Below are positions 1-8,237 of a stretch of 24,386 nt of DNA, piece after piece. The DNA comes from a virus, in IMG/VR virus record IMGVR_UViG_3300010412_000078, positions 1 to 24,386 of that record, one strand, 5' to 3'. The notes beneath the pieces are model-generated. The model saw only the letters and a program-made list of their open reading frames with translations, ran no database searches and was not told the DNA's origin. Positions within the stretch are counted from its first letter, which is position 1; each line of letters begins with the position of its first letter. Position numbers and translations under genes: made by a program.

Positions 1-1
1 A

Positions 2-631
2 CGCGCAGCAAGACTTCAAGGTTTTTTTTGGGTTTCAACCTATGGTGGAAACATTCGATTGACCGAAGCCGCGCGTGGGCGCGCAACTGACGAACTTCAC
101 CAGGACAAAAATCTTCTTTCAGCAAGTGTGACGTTTGACGAAACACAACGATTTTCAACATACACAATCAAAGGCCAAACAAGTGGAACCGAAGAATTCT
201 TCGGCCCAAACGCGTCCGGCCCAGTTGGTCAGGCGACCGACAAAGGTGTCAAACGAACAAGACCGCTTGTTGTTGTTGCCGAAGGAAATGTTGACACTGA
301 CGGTGCGAAAAAAAGGGCTGAATGGGAAGCTGCGAGTCGTGTTGCAAAAGCAATGACCGTCAACGTGGCCGTTCAAGGTTGGCGTCAAAGCGACGGGACA
401 CTTTGGGGAACCAACCAAGTGGTTCGTGTGAAATCAAGTTTCATTGGTCTCAACGCTGACCTTTTGGTGACAAGCGTGACATTCAGTCAAAGTCATTCTG
501 GTGGAACAACAACTGAAATGGAACTTGTCAGAAAAGACGCATATGCCGCAAAGCCTGAATTCCAAGAAGACGATGACCTTTTGAAACTTCTTGGACAGTC
601 TGAAGGTGTGAAGGACAACACCGATGACTAG
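2..631 (+). CDS. Mu gp44/gpP-like baseplate hub protein, 5' end outside window
   Basis: This is the C-terminal part of a baseplate hub protein of the Mu gp44 (gpP, late control D) family, which sits at the end of the tail tube around the spike. The reading frame is open through the left edge, so the gene starts upstream; the TTG at 59 is only an internal codon. Family features visible are a lysine-arginine-alanine-glutamate-tryptophan stretch (KKRAEWEAA), then VQGWRQSDGTLW, and near the end the GGTTTEMELVRKDAY strand typical of the last domain. The acidic tail after that is not conserved in my memory of the family. The gene overlaps the start of the next baseplate gene by 8 bases, as expected in a packed tail operon. 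Family assignment is quite secure; the missing N-terminus prevents a length comparison. Confidence 0.85.
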   Translation, partial: RAARLQGFFWVSTYGGNIRLTEAARGRATDELHQDKNLLSASVTFDETQRFSTYTIKGQTSGTEEFFGPNASGPVGQATDKGVKRTRPLVVVAEGNVDTDGAKKRAEWEAASRVAKAMTVNVAVQGWRQSDGTLWGTNQVVRVKSSFIGLNADLLVTSVTFSQSHSGGTTTEMELVRKDAYAAKPEFQEDDDLLKLLGQSEGVKDNTDD

Positions 632-1328
632 ACAGGCCAAACAACTTTCTGATTTTATCATGAGAATTGTCGACCCAATCAGGACAAAAATCATAATGTC
701 ATTGAGTCGCGGTGTGATCGAAAGTGTGAACGACGCAAACGGAATCCAAGTTGTGAAACTTTCACTTTTGGCCGGTGAAAACAAAGACAAAGTCGAACGG
801 TTCCAAAACTTTGGTTTCACTTCAAACCCACCGGCTGGAAGTGAAGCTGCAATCATTTTCGTTTCTGGAAATAGGGAACACGGAATAGTGGTTGCGTGCG
901 ACGACAGGACAAAACGAAAGAAAAGTCTAGCGCCTGGTGAAGCTGCAATCTATACTTCCGACGGAACTTTCGTTCACTTGAAAACAGGTGGAAACATTGA
1001 AGTTGTTGCTTCAACAAAAGTTCTTGTCACTTCACCACTTGTTGAGTTTTCTGGAAATGTGAAAGTCGGTGGAAATATTGAAATTATAGGCGACGCATCG
1101 GTTGGTGGAAAACTAGACGTCACTGGAATCATCACTGGTTCGGCAACTGTTTTGGCCGCCGGTTTTGGTGGTTTGTCTGGTGGACCTATGACATCAACGG
1201 TGAACATAGAAACAACCGCGAACGTTGTTGGCGGTGGAACAAATTTGGCAACAATCAAATCGGTTTTCAACGGTCACACACACAACGAGACCGGAACCGT
1301 GACGACTGGACCAAGTGGTTCAGTGTGA
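624..1328 (+). CDS. Mu gp45-like baseplate assembly protein V (tail spike)
   Basis: A 234-residue homologue of Mu gp45/P2 gpV, the trimeric spike that pierces the host outer membrane. The N-terminal half has the Mu gp45 pattern of an OB-fold domain: RGVIESVND, then LLAGENKDKVERFQNFGFTS, PPAGSEA and a GNREHGIVVA strand. From about residue 125 it becomes a repetitive, glycine- and valine-rich beta-helix with short GGN and GGK turns. The C-terminus contains NGHTHNETG, with H218 and H220 forming the HxH motif that binds iron at the spike tip in this family. The ATG is preceded by AAGGAC at 611-616 with a 7-base spacer. At 234 residues it is somewhat longer than Mu gp45, consistent with an extended beta-helix. 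Confidence is high. Confidence 0.9.
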   Translation: MTRQAKQLSDFIMRIVDPIRTKIIMSLSRGVIESVNDANGIQVVKLSLLAGENKDKVERFQNFGFTSNPPAGSEAAIIFVSGNREHGIVVACDDRTKRKKSLAPGEAAIYTSDGTFVHLKTGGNIEVVASTKVLVTSPLVEFSGNVKVGGNIEIIGDASVGGKLDVTGIITGSATVLAAGFGGLSGGPMTSTVNIETTANVVGGGTNLATIKSVFNGHTHNETGTVTTGPSGSV

Positions 1329-1335
1329 GGTTTTG

Positions 1336-1788
1336 ATGCAAGACGTTGGATTTTTCAATGTTGACGGATATAATGCAGACCTTGTCATTGAAAATGGTGA
1401 CTTGAAAGATGACAGTGGTCTTGAAACCGCCGTGTTGATTTCACTTTTCACGGATAAGCGTGCAACTCTGGAAGAACTTCCAACCGGCGAACAAAGTCAA
1501 AAAGGTTGGTGGGCCGACCAAATTTCAACACCTTCGGATGACCAAATAGGTTCACTTCTTTGGACTTTGGACCGTTCAAAAATAAATGAATCAACCGTTG
1601 TCGCCGTTGAAGATTTGGCAAAAAAAGCCCTTCAGTGGATGATTGAGGACGGACTTGCGAAAAGCGTTGAAGTTTCTGCGGAAATTTCAGACAGTCAAAG
1701 AGTGAATTTTGCAGTTGCAATCACAAGACCTGACGGAAAAGACGTCACGTTTGAAGTCTTTTGGAACGCGCAGGCGTTGAAAGGATAG
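1336..1788 (+). CDS. Mu gp46-like baseplate protein (gp25-like wedge)
   Basis: A 150-residue protein of the Mu gp46 family, a small wedge component functionally comparable to T4 gp25 that helps attach the sheath to the baseplate. The start is like the family: a short DVGFFNVDG segment followed by ENGDLKDDSGLETAVLISLFTD. Next comes the KGWWADQI segment and the GSLLWTLDRSK helix region that I associate with Mu gp46. An upstream GTG at 1315 in the same frame would add residues but has no ribosome site; ATG 1336 follows GTGAGG at 1325-1330, so I chose it. It sits between the spike and the J-like wedge gene, in the standard Mu order. High confidence in family. Confidence 0.87.
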   Translation: MQDVGFFNVDGYNADLVIENGDLKDDSGLETAVLISLFTDKRATLEELPTGEQSQKGWWADQISTPSDDQIGSLLWTLDRSKINESTVVAVEDLAKKALQWMIEDGLAKSVEVSAEISDSQRVNFAVAITRPDGKDVTFEVFWNAQALKG

Positions 1789-1796
1789 GGCAAAAA

Positions 1797-2888
1797 ATGG
1801 CATTTTCAAGACCGACACTTTCTTCCATTCTTTCAAGAATCGAAGCCGACATTCGAACAGGACTTGCAATCGGTGCGGTCCTTCGCCGAAGTTTTCTCGG
1901 TGTGATTGCAAAAGCACTTTCAGGCGCATCACACACATTGCACGGCCACATTGCATGGGCCGTTGACCAACTTTTCCCGGACGTTGCTGACGCTGACTAT
2001 TTGGTCAGGTGGGCAACTATTTGGGGAATCAACCGAAACGAAGCAACATATGCGCGCCTGAACATCACAATCACAGGAACAACCGGCGGTGTGGTTCCGA
2101 TTGGAACTGTTTTTCAAAGAACTGACGGAACACTTTATGAAACCGAAGCCGAAGTGACTGCGCCTGCGGCTGGAACAATAGCTGCGGTCATCGTTGCGCA
2201 AGAACCTGGAACCGGGCCGAACCTTTCAAATGGTTCGATTGTTTCAATGACTTCACCAATTGCAGGCGTTGAAAGTGACGCAACCGTTGACTCAACCGCA
2301 ACCGAAGGTGAAGACCAAGAAACGGTTGAAGACCTTCGTGTCAGACTTTTGGAAAGAATTCAAAGTCCACCTTCCGGCGGCAAAGTTTCCGACTACATTG
2401 CTTTTGCAAAAACGGTCACTGGTGTGACCCGTGTTTGGGTTCTTCCTGGATACTTGGGCGAAGGAACGGTTGGATTGACTTTTGTTGAAGATAATGAAGT
2501 TCCAATCATTCCAGACAACGCAAAAGTTTTGGAAGTCCAAACGGCGGTTGACATGTTGAAGCCAATCACTGCGGATTTGTATGTTTTTGCACCGAACGAT
2601 TTTCCAATGAATCCAACAATCAAATTGAAGCCGAACACTTTGGCCGTTCAACAAGCCGTTCAAACTGAACTTGAAGATTTGATCTATCGTGAAGCGCAAG
2701 TTGTTGGTGCGTGGGAATCAATCACGTCAACATATAGTGGAACCATTTCACTTTCGAAAATCAATGAAGCCATTTCAATTGCGCAAGGTGAAACTGACCA
2801 CATTTTGGTCTCGCCAACGTCTGACGTGACTCCCGGTGAAGGTGGAATTGTGACACTTGGAACAATCACTTTTGAAACTTTGGTGTGA
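1797..2888 (+). CDS. Mu gp47/P2 gpJ-like baseplate wedge protein
   Basis: A 363-residue baseplate J family protein (Mu gp47, T4 gp6-like), the main wedge subunit that triggers sheath contraction. The N-terminus (RPTLSSILSRIEADIRTGL) and the following region with HGHIAWAVDQLFPDVADADYL match the family, as do the TGTTGGVVPIGTVF strand and the later SPPSGGKVSDYIAFAKTVTGV segment, which is the most recognisable part of baseplate J. Start ATG 1797 is chosen over an in-frame upstream start at 1761 because AAGGAT at 1781-1786 precedes it and homologues begin here. It is separated from the next gene by only 8 bases. Length is close to the usual 350-380 residues. High confidence. Confidence 0.9.
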   Translation: MAFSRPTLSSILSRIEADIRTGLAIGAVLRRSFLGVIAKALSGASHTLHGHIAWAVDQLFPDVADADYLVRWATIWGINRNEATYARLNITITGTTGGVVPIGTVFQRTDGTLYETEAEVTAPAAGTIAAVIVAQEPGTGPNLSNGSIVSMTSPIAGVESDATVDSTATEGEDQETVEDLRVRLLERIQSPPSGGKVSDYIAFAKTVTGVTRVWVLPGYLGEGTVGLTFVEDNEVPIIPDNAKVLEVQTAVDMLKPITADLYVFAPNDFPMNPTIKLKPNTLAVQQAVQTELEDLIYREAQVVGAWESITSTYSGTISLSKINEAISIAQGETDHILVSPTSDVTPGEGGIVTLGTITFETLV

Positions 2889-2896
2889 GGTGAACT

Positions 2897-3535
2897 TTGA
2901 GTTTGTCTGAAAAATACAAGGATTTACTCAAAAACTTGTTTCCGCAAGGAAAATTGTGGGAATTTGGACTTTCGCAACCAGTCCTTGACAGTCTTTTGGG
3001 TTCACTCGCCGAAGAATTTTGCCGAGTGGACACAAGAGTTCAAGACATGCTTCGTGAGTCGGATCCGTCACAAACAACGGAACTTCTCGAAGACTGGGAA
3101 CGTGTCGCCGGTCTTCCTGACCCATGCGACGTGGTTCCGGTGACAATAGGTGAAAGACGTGACGCGCTTGTCCAAAAACTGACAAACATTGGTGGACTTT
3201 CAAAATCATTCTTTGAATTTGCAGGGCTTCAACTTGGATTCACAATCACTGTTTTGGACTACAAAAATTTTCGGGCTGGTTTTTCAGTTGCAGGCGACCC
3301 ACTGACAAACTATTTCCACAGACATTTTGAAGCCGGTGACCTTGCTGGAACCGCACTTCAAGAATTTGGTTGGCGGTTTTATTTTCACGTTGAAGCGCCG
3401 CTCACTTTGGACAATCATTTCGTTGCTGGAAGTTTCGCTGGTGACCCACTAAGGGAATTCGGGAACCCGGCGGTTGAGTGTATGATAATGAGGACTAAAC
3501 CGGCTCACAGCGCGGTTTTCTTCACTTATGTTTGA
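2897..3535 (+). CDS. Mu gp48-like (DUF2313/YmfQ) baseplate protein
   Basis: A 212-residue member of the DUF2313/YmfQ family (Mu gp48), the tail protein that completes the wedge and often anchors tail fibres. Visible family signs are the early KNLFPQGKLWE segment, the WERVAGLPDPCD motif, and a stretch of helices beginning with IGERRDALVQKL. The start is a TTG at 2897, with GAGG at 2887-2890 six bases upstream and no closer ATG. The C-terminal half carries a duplicated motif: AGDLAGTALQEFG and AGSFAGDPLREFG are related copies about 35 residues apart. Order after gp47 is as in Mu-like tails. Confidence in the family is high, and moderate for the TTG start. Confidence 0.85.
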   Translation: MSLSEKYKDLLKNLFPQGKLWEFGLSQPVLDSLLGSLAEEFCRVDTRVQDMLRESDPSQTTELLEDWERVAGLPDPCDVVPVTIGERRDALVQKLTNIGGLSKSFFEFAGLQLGFTITVLDYKNFRAGFSVAGDPLTNYFHRHFEAGDLAGTALQEFGWRFYFHVEAPLTLDNHFVAGSFAGDPLREFGNPAVECMIMRTKPAHSAVFFTYV

Positions 3536-3556
3536 GAAACAAAAAAGGAGTGAAAA

Positions 3557-4114
3557 ATGCACAGAATAGACGCGCCGGGCGCAACAATCACCGAACAGTT
3601 TACGGAAGGAAATCCGTCTTTAGGAATTCCAGCAACGGAAGTTTCTGACGACTGGTTGAACGATGTCCAAGAAGAACTTTGCAATGTGATCGAAGACCAA
3701 GGAATCACACTTGTCAAAGCAACACAAACGCAGCTCTTGACTGCAATTTTGTCTTTGATTGGACAAGGTGGAAGCCAACTTCAACAAGCAATTGCGAACA
3801 ATCAAGTTGCGGCCGCAAACGTTGTTGGTCTTTTGATTGACAAAAACACCTACAAGTCGGCCCAAATTCATTTTGACATCCACCGACAAACCGACTCGGT
3901 GAACTATGACGAAACAGGAATCATCTTTGTGACCTATGACCCGGTCCTTGACAGTTTTGAACTTGCGGTGACTTCGCAGTTTGACGACGCTGGTGTTGTT
4001 TTTTCAATTGCAGCGAGTGGTCAAATCCAATACACAAGTTCGAACATGGCTGGAACAAACTATGCTGGAACCGCGCGTTTCACGCACATTTTGAAAACGA
4101 AACAAACCCTTTAG
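3557..4114 (+). CDS. Short tail fibre or fibre-connector protein
   Basis: A 185-residue protein whose first 65 residues match the conserved N-terminus of many Mu-like and environmental phage tail fibres: HRIDAPGAT, then TEGNPSLGIPATEVSDDWLNDVQEEL and a VIEDQGITL segment. This part normally docks the fibre onto the baseplate. The remaining part is beta-rich and polar with no receptor-binding motif that I recognise. A good ribosome site (AAGGAG, 3545-3550) precedes ATG 3557 with a 6-base spacer. It lies directly after gp48 and before the long fibre gene, so it may be the adaptor between the baseplate and the longer fibre. Fibre role is well supported; its exact position in the virion is inferred. 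Confidence 0.75.
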   Translation: MHRIDAPGATITEQFTEGNPSLGIPATEVSDDWLNDVQEELCNVIEDQGITLVKATQTQLLTAILSLIGQGGSQLQQAIANNQVAAANVVGLLIDKNTYKSAQIHFDIHRQTDSVNYDETGIIFVTYDPVLDSFELAVTSQFDDAGVVFSIAASGQIQYTSSNMAGTNYAGTARFTHILKTKQTL

Positions 4115-4132
4115 AATGAAAGGAAAATAGAC

Positions 4133-6415
4133 ATGAAATTCGCAATTCGAGCATTTTTGACAATCTTTTTTATTTCGGTTGTCGCCTTTGCTGCAAAGAT
4201 CACTTCAAACATTTTGATTGTTGGTGACCAAAACGCAGCGACCGACAAACAAATCCAAATGGGCGACGGAATTCTCAAGTGGGTTGGAACAACTGGACGT
4301 CTTGAGTTTTCAAACGATGCTGGTGGACTTTACAAGGCCGTCGGAAGCGGTGCTGGCGGCGGTGCTGGCGGAGTGAATCTTTTGGCTGAAAGTGGAAACG
4401 CAGACTTTGAAGCCGGAAATCCACCCGACGGCTGGACAGCGAGTGCCGGAACATATATCAGTGAAACAACCGCACCAGGATTTGACGGACAAAGTGCAAG
4501 TTGGGATTCGTCCGGCATTTCTCAAACTTTTGATTCAATTGCCGTTGACCCGCCAAAAGCATTAGAGTCAAATTCCTGCGCTGGTCAGATTTACTACAAA
4601 TGGGACGGTGGAACACCAGGCGACCTTCAATTTCAAGTGGTTGACGGAAGTGCAAACATTCTCGCGCAAACCGGAACTTCAACCGACGGAACACCTTTTC
4701 CAGCCGGTTCAACATGGCAAAAAATGACTCTTGTCTTTACTTGTCCAACTGGAACAACAACTGTTTTTCTTCGATTGAAGTCTTTGGTTGCTGACCCAGC
4801 GTTGATTCTTTTGGACAACGCCCATTTAGGAAGTGACCCGACAACAAGTGAAATTGCGCAGGCTGAACTTGTTGCGCACGCATATTATGCGGACACTACT
4901 TCGTGCAACTGGAATAGAACAAACGCCGCACTTGGTGAATTTGGAACTACTGCGGCATGTCCTTCAATCACTGTCGTTTCTTCAACATATCCAGTTGACA
5001 CAACTGACAATGACCTTCCTGACATTGATTTTGATATGCTTCCACCTGGAAGTTACAAAATCACAGCGACATTTTCAGGTGAAATTACATTGGTTGCATC
5101 TTCAGGTGGTTCTTATGGAATTTCTGACGGTTCGAGTTTTAGGGGCGTGATTTCATCTCGAAATGGTAGTGAAACAACACCAGGGATCAGACAATATACA
5201 GTTATCGCAAACTATGTTTATACGACATCAGGTGCAAGAAATTTCAGAATAGTTGGTGCTGCCGATTCAGGTCAAACTATTCGACTTTACAACGAAGGTT
5301 CTGCCTCTCAAACCAGACAACTCACCTGGACAATCGAACGATATCCACTCGGAACCGACAAAGCAATCACGCTCGATGCGGCTGATTGGTATGTGGATGC
5401 GAATATTGGTGGGGCGAACATAAGTCTTGGGTCAAGTAACCAGACATCTTACATTTCTCTTTCAAATGGCTCGCTTGATCTTGTATTAAATTCTGGATCT
5501 CAAAGTGCACAAATAACATGTAGCTCAACAAACCCACCTACAGGGCTCACCTGCGCGGCTGGGAGTGAAAATCCAGGGATAGCTGTAACAATTCCAAGAG
5601 TTGGAACATATGAAGTTTGCTTTGACATTGCTCACTATTCGTCAACGGATGCGGCTGGTTTCGTGAACGCAGCATTTCAGGTTGTTCGAACGTCTTGCAC
5701 AGATGACACTTCTATTGAGGCCGAAGGTGGAGTGAGGTTGCAATCTTCTGTCGAGGATTCGACAGGAGTTGCATTGAATGGTTCGAATCCTCAACATGTT
5801 TGTGGATATTTCAATGAAACGACAGTTGGTCAAAAATGTTATAGGTTGTTTTTTGAGCAGCAAGTTGCGGCCACTGTTTCAACAAACGTGATTCTAGCGG
5901 ATAGAAATGCGACTATTGGTCAACGTGACATCCACGTCACTGTCCGACCATGGACTACAGCTTCGAATACTTATCTTGCAGAAACAAATAACTATGCTGC
6001 ACACTACATAACATCTGGTGCTTCTGCAAATCTCTCTTTTGCTGATAATACATTTGAAACAGTAGACTACAATAGCAAAGTCTTTGATACATGCAATCCT
6101 GATTGCGTGACCGTTGGTGCTTCGTGGGTGTATACGTGTCCTAAAAATGGGCTTTACATGGTTGCTGGTGGTGTTTATTGGGGAAGCACTACAAACATGA
6201 TAAACACTGGAATCGCAATACGACTTGGCGGGTCATCAAAAGCTCGAAGTGACTTTGCAATATCATATTCGGTAGTAGCTAGCTCCTTAGTGACATGTAA
6301 TGCTGGTCAAACTATAGATATACAGGCATACCAAGATGATTCTACGTCTGCGGCACGATCTATTGCTACGGATCAGAGAAATTATATCTCCATTTGGAGA
6401 ATTGGGCCACAATAG
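4133..6415 (+). CDS. Exported fibre/adhesin with signal peptide, carbohydrate-binding-like and C1q-like domains
   Basis: A 760-residue probable fibre or adhesin. Residues 1-21 form a classical Sec signal peptide: MKFAIRAF, a hydrophobic core, then AFA before the next alanine. After a glycine-rich linker (about 72-82) comes a beta-sandwich segment opening with NLLAESGNADFEAG and DGWTASAGT, a pattern of CBM-like modules in phage and bacterial fibres. Several beta-rich repeats follow. The last 150 residues look like a C1q/TNF-type jelly roll: WVYTCPKNGLYMVAGGVYW, a central strand region, then TCNAGQTIDIQAYQ and a final YISIWRIG. About 14 cysteines are present, mostly in the second half, suggesting disulfides formed outside the cytoplasm. 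A cytoplasmically assembled tail fibre should not need a signal peptide, so it may act on the cell surface, or the peptide may be inherited from a host adhesin. Domain calls are by eye. Confidence 0.7.
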   Translation: MKFAIRAFLTIFFISVVAFAAKITSNILIVGDQNAATDKQIQMGDGILKWVGTTGRLEFSNDAGGLYKAVGSGAGGGAGGVNLLAESGNADFEAGNPPDGWTASAGTYISETTAPGFDGQSASWDSSGISQTFDSIAVDPPKALESNSCAGQIYYKWDGGTPGDLQFQVVDGSANILAQTGTSTDGTPFPAGSTWQKMTLVFTCPTGTTTVFLRLKSLVADPALILLDNAHLGSDPTTSEIAQAELVAHAYYADTTSCNWNRTNAALGEFGTTAACPSITVVSSTYPVDTTDNDLPDIDFDMLPPGSYKITATFSGEITLVASSGGSYGISDGSSFRGVISSRNGSETTPGIRQYTVIANYVYTTSGARNFRIVGAADSGQTIRLYNEGSASQTRQLTWTIERYPLGTDKAITLDAADWYVDANIGGANISLGSSNQTSYISLSNGSLDLVLNSGSQSAQITCSSTNPPTGLTCAAGSENPGIAVTIPRVGTYEVCFDIAHYSSTDAAGFVNAAFQVVRTSCTDDTSIEAEGGVRLQSSVEDSTGVALNGSNPQHVCGYFNETTVGQKCYRLFFEQQVAATVSTNVILADRNATIGQRDIHVTVRPWTTASNTYLAETNNYAAHYITSGASANLSFADNTFETVDYNSKVFDTCNPDCVTVGASWVYTCPKNGLYMVAGGVYWGSTTNMINTGIAIRLGGSSKARSDFAISYSVVASSLVTCNAGQTIDIQAYQDDSTSAARSIATDQRNYISIWRIGPQ

Positions 6416-6424
6416 GTGAAAACA

Positions 6425-6766
6425 ATGAAAAAACCGACTCGAATTCTTTTGATTGACGACAATGCGCTTCACGCAAACTTGACAATCCTTGCGTTCGAGT
6501 CGGTCCATTTTCAATGGTGTCCACGGATTCACAACGCAATTGAATTCTTGGAACCAATGATGATTGATTTTGACCTAGTGGTTTGTGACTATGTTGGAAC
6601 AACACATGACTTTGATTTTGAAATTTCAGCGTTGAAACAATTCACCAACGCAAAAGTTTTGGTCACAAGTTCACATGTTGTTCCACTTGACGGTGAAGGT
6701 CTGGACTTTGTTCTGAAAACTGAACTCGGAACATGGCTTCAAAGGTGGTTGGATGCCAAGAAATGA
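6425..6766 (+). CDS. Stand-alone response-regulator receiver domain
   Basis: A 113-residue single-domain receiver protein of the CheY type, which takes a phosphoryl group from a histidine kinase or phosphotransfer protein. The complete active site is visible: acidic pair D11/D12 after a hydrophobic strand (ILLIDDN), phospho-acceptor D55 (LVVCDYVG), T81 (KVLVTSS) and K98 (DFVLKTEL). There is no output domain and no kinase gene in the window. GTG 6416 is in frame, but ATG 6425 has AGGTG six bases upstream and fits the family start. It lies between the long fibre and the holin-like gene, overlapping the latter by 14 bases, so it should be expressed with lysis proteins. Receiver domains are rare in phages. 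What it signals to is unknown. Confidence 0.8.
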   Translation: MKKPTRILLIDDNALHANLTILAFESVHFQWCPRIHNAIEFLEPMMIDFDLVVCDYVGTTHDFDFEISALKQFTNAKVLVTSSHVVPLDGEGLDFVLKTELGTWLQRWLDAKK

Positions 6767-7049
6767 CAAGGAAAAGACAAACGACTGGTTGGAATATAAG
6801 ATGTATATTCTCAACGAACTTCCACGCCTTCACAAAGGAATCGTCGAGTTGTCAAAAGACCTTGCAAAAAACCACGGGGAACTTCTTTCAAAGATTGAAG
6901 ACTTGAAAAAAGAATCAACAAAGACCGCCGTGCAATTGGCCGGTGTGTCTATGAAACAAAAAATAATTTGGGGAATCATCGGCGGGGCCGCAGCGTTTTT
7001 ATCGACGACAATTGGCGGACTTGTTGTCTATTTCCTGAAAGGACCATGA
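6753..7049 (+). CDS. XhlA-like holin/haemolysin family membrane protein
   Basis: A 98-residue protein with a charged, coiled-coil-prone N-terminal two thirds (ELPRLHKGIVELSKDLAKN and following KIEDLKKES) and one C-terminal transmembrane helix at about residues 71-95 ending in KGP. This layout is that of XhlA-type phage membrane proteins, which act with a partner holin to open the inner membrane at lysis. The start ATG overlaps the receiver gene by 14 bases and follows AAAGGTGG. Neighbours downstream are another small membrane protein, a lipoprotein and an amidase, which supports a lysis role. A spanin-like i-subunit is an alternative, but the helix is C-terminal, which disfavours that. Confidence 0.6.
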   Translation: MPRNDKEKTNDWLEYKMYILNELPRLHKGIVELSKDLAKNHGELLSKIEDLKKESTKTAVQLAGVSMKQKIIWGIIGGAAAFLSTTIGGLVVYFLKGP

Positions 7050-7050
7050 A

Positions 7051-7329
7051 ATGGAAAAACTCAAAATCGAAGTTGAAGTTTCAAAAGAAATGTATGAACT
7101 CGGAATCGGACTTGGACAAGTTGTGTTGAAAATGAAGGAAGCTCTTGAAGACGGTTTCCAAGTCACTGACGACATTCCAGTCATAATTCAAACCGCAATC
7201 AAAGACTTGGTTCCGGCAATGAAGGGAATTGAACAAATCGACGACGAAGCAAAAGAAGACTTGGGAAGTTTTCTCGACGCAGTTTGGTTGTCTCTGAAAC
7301 CAGTGGTTTTCGGCCTTTTGAAAAAGTGA
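7051..7329 (+). CDS. Hypothetical acidic protein of lysis cassette
   Basis: A 92-residue acidic protein that I cannot assign to a named family. It starts with a short beta-like KLKIEVEVSKEMYELGIGLG segment, then helices including DLVPAMKGIEQI and a hydrophobic C-terminal stretch, SFLDAVWLSLKPVVFGLLKK. There is no transmembrane helix of full length and no signal peptide. ATG 7051 lies one base past the preceding stop, with AAAGGA at 7038-7043. The 3' end overlaps the next small membrane protein gene by four bases. Position between two holin-like genes suggests a lysis-associated or structural accessory role, but that is context only. Confidence 0.7.
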   Translation: MEKLKIEVEVSKEMYELGIGLGQVVLKMKEALEDGFQVTDDIPVIIQTAIKDLVPAMKGIEQIDDEAKEDLGSFLDAVWLSLKPVVFGLLKK

Positions 7330-7529
7330 ACGACACGAAAGGATTGTTGAAGTCAAAGACCATTGCCTTCAACTCAATCAGTGGACTTCTTGCAACCGCC
7401 GTTTGGCCTTTCTTGCCGGAATCGATGCGGCATGACCCGGACTGGTTCCCGGCGGTTGTTGCGTGGTTCACGATTGCGAACATTGTCCTTCGGTTGTTGA
7501 CCACAAAAAGCGTGAAAGGTTGGAAATGA
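7326..7529 (+). CDS. Small two-helix holin-like membrane protein
   Basis: A 67-residue protein with two likely membrane helices at about 13-29 and 41-58, separated by a short PESMRHDPDW loop, and a basic tail (TTKSVKGWK). The layout SKT..FN followed by two helices and ANIVLRLLTT is one I know from many small phage holin-like proteins. The start is GTG 7326, overlapping the previous stop as GTGA; the ribosome site is weak, so translational coupling is likely. It overlaps the lipoprotein gene by four bases (ATGA). Holin function is inferred from topology and neighbours. Confidence 0.65.
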   Translation: MNDTKGLLKSKTIAFNSISGLLATAVWPFLPESMRHDPDWFPAVVAWFTIANIVLRLLTTKSVKGWK

Positions 7530-8236
7530 AAAATGATTGGACTCTCGTTTTTCTTCTTTGGTTGGGGACTTTTTTCCTTCTATGTTTTTGCATTTTTGGT
7601 TGCGCAACTTTTGACATTTCCGGCGGCCTTAATCCGAAAACATACTATCGACATGATTTGGAAATAAGTGTCAACGGAATTGAAGCCGTCGGTGTGTTGA
7701 CGGTTCCAAAATCAAAGAGCTATGAAATCATTGTCAATGCGACAAGCAACATTGACTTTCTTCTTTTGACGTCTTGTCATAGGCAATTCACGGTTGAAAA
7801 ACAACTAGGTCGCGTTTTCAATTTTGACTTCATTCCACAAGCCCCAATCGAAACCACTGGTAGTTGCACACTTCGAATCGAGGCTTTTGAAAAACAAAAG
7901 TTCATTCGCTATTCAAGTGCGTTGATTGAATTTGAAAATTCAGACACCAAACTTCCGGCGGTCCTTGTTTGCAATGGAAAAAGTGACCAAGTTGGTGGGG
8001 CTTCAATTTGTCAGGCGTGGAATGGACTTGAACAAATGATTGTGTTTTCCACACCTGTCAACGTGGCAACTCCGTCAAGTGGTTGTGCGACTATGGAAAA
8101 GGTTGGTGACATAGGTTTTCGGTGGGTCATGACTGCAAAAGAGTGTGTCTATTGGTTTCGTGAAATAGGTGGGGAAAAGCGTTTTCATAGGCTTCAAACG
8201 GTTGGATATGAAGAAATTGCAGTGAGGGGCGACTGA
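7526..8236 (+). CDS. Putative phage-encoded lipoprotein of lysis cassette
   Basis: A 236-residue protein with a strongly hydrophobic N-terminus and a lipobox-like IFGC, with C26 as the likely lipidated residue after a 20-residue hydrophobic core. The mature part is mainly beta-rich with several cysteines (for example TSCH, GSCT, LVCNG, SICQ, SGCA, KECV), compatible with a periplasmic or outer-membrane location. I do not recognise the family. ATG 7526 overlaps the preceding stop; an upstream in-frame start at 7463 would add 21 polar residues before the signal and is rejected. Placed between a holin-like gene and the amidase, it could be an outer-membrane spanin-like or superinfection-exclusion lipoprotein, but it is far longer than usual o-spanins. 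Confidence 0.65.
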   Translation: MKNDWTLVFLLWLGTFFLLCFCIFGCATFDISGGLNPKTYYRHDLEISVNGIEAVGVLTVPKSKSYEIIVNATSNIDFLLLTSCHRQFTVEKQLGRVFNFDFIPQAPIETTGSCTLRIEAFEKQKFIRYSSALIEFENSDTKLPAVLVCNGKSDQVGGASICQAWNGLEQMIVFSTPVNVATPSSGCATMEKVGDIGFRWVMTAKECVYWFREIGGEKRFHRLQTVGYEEIAVRGD

Positions 8237-8237
8237 A

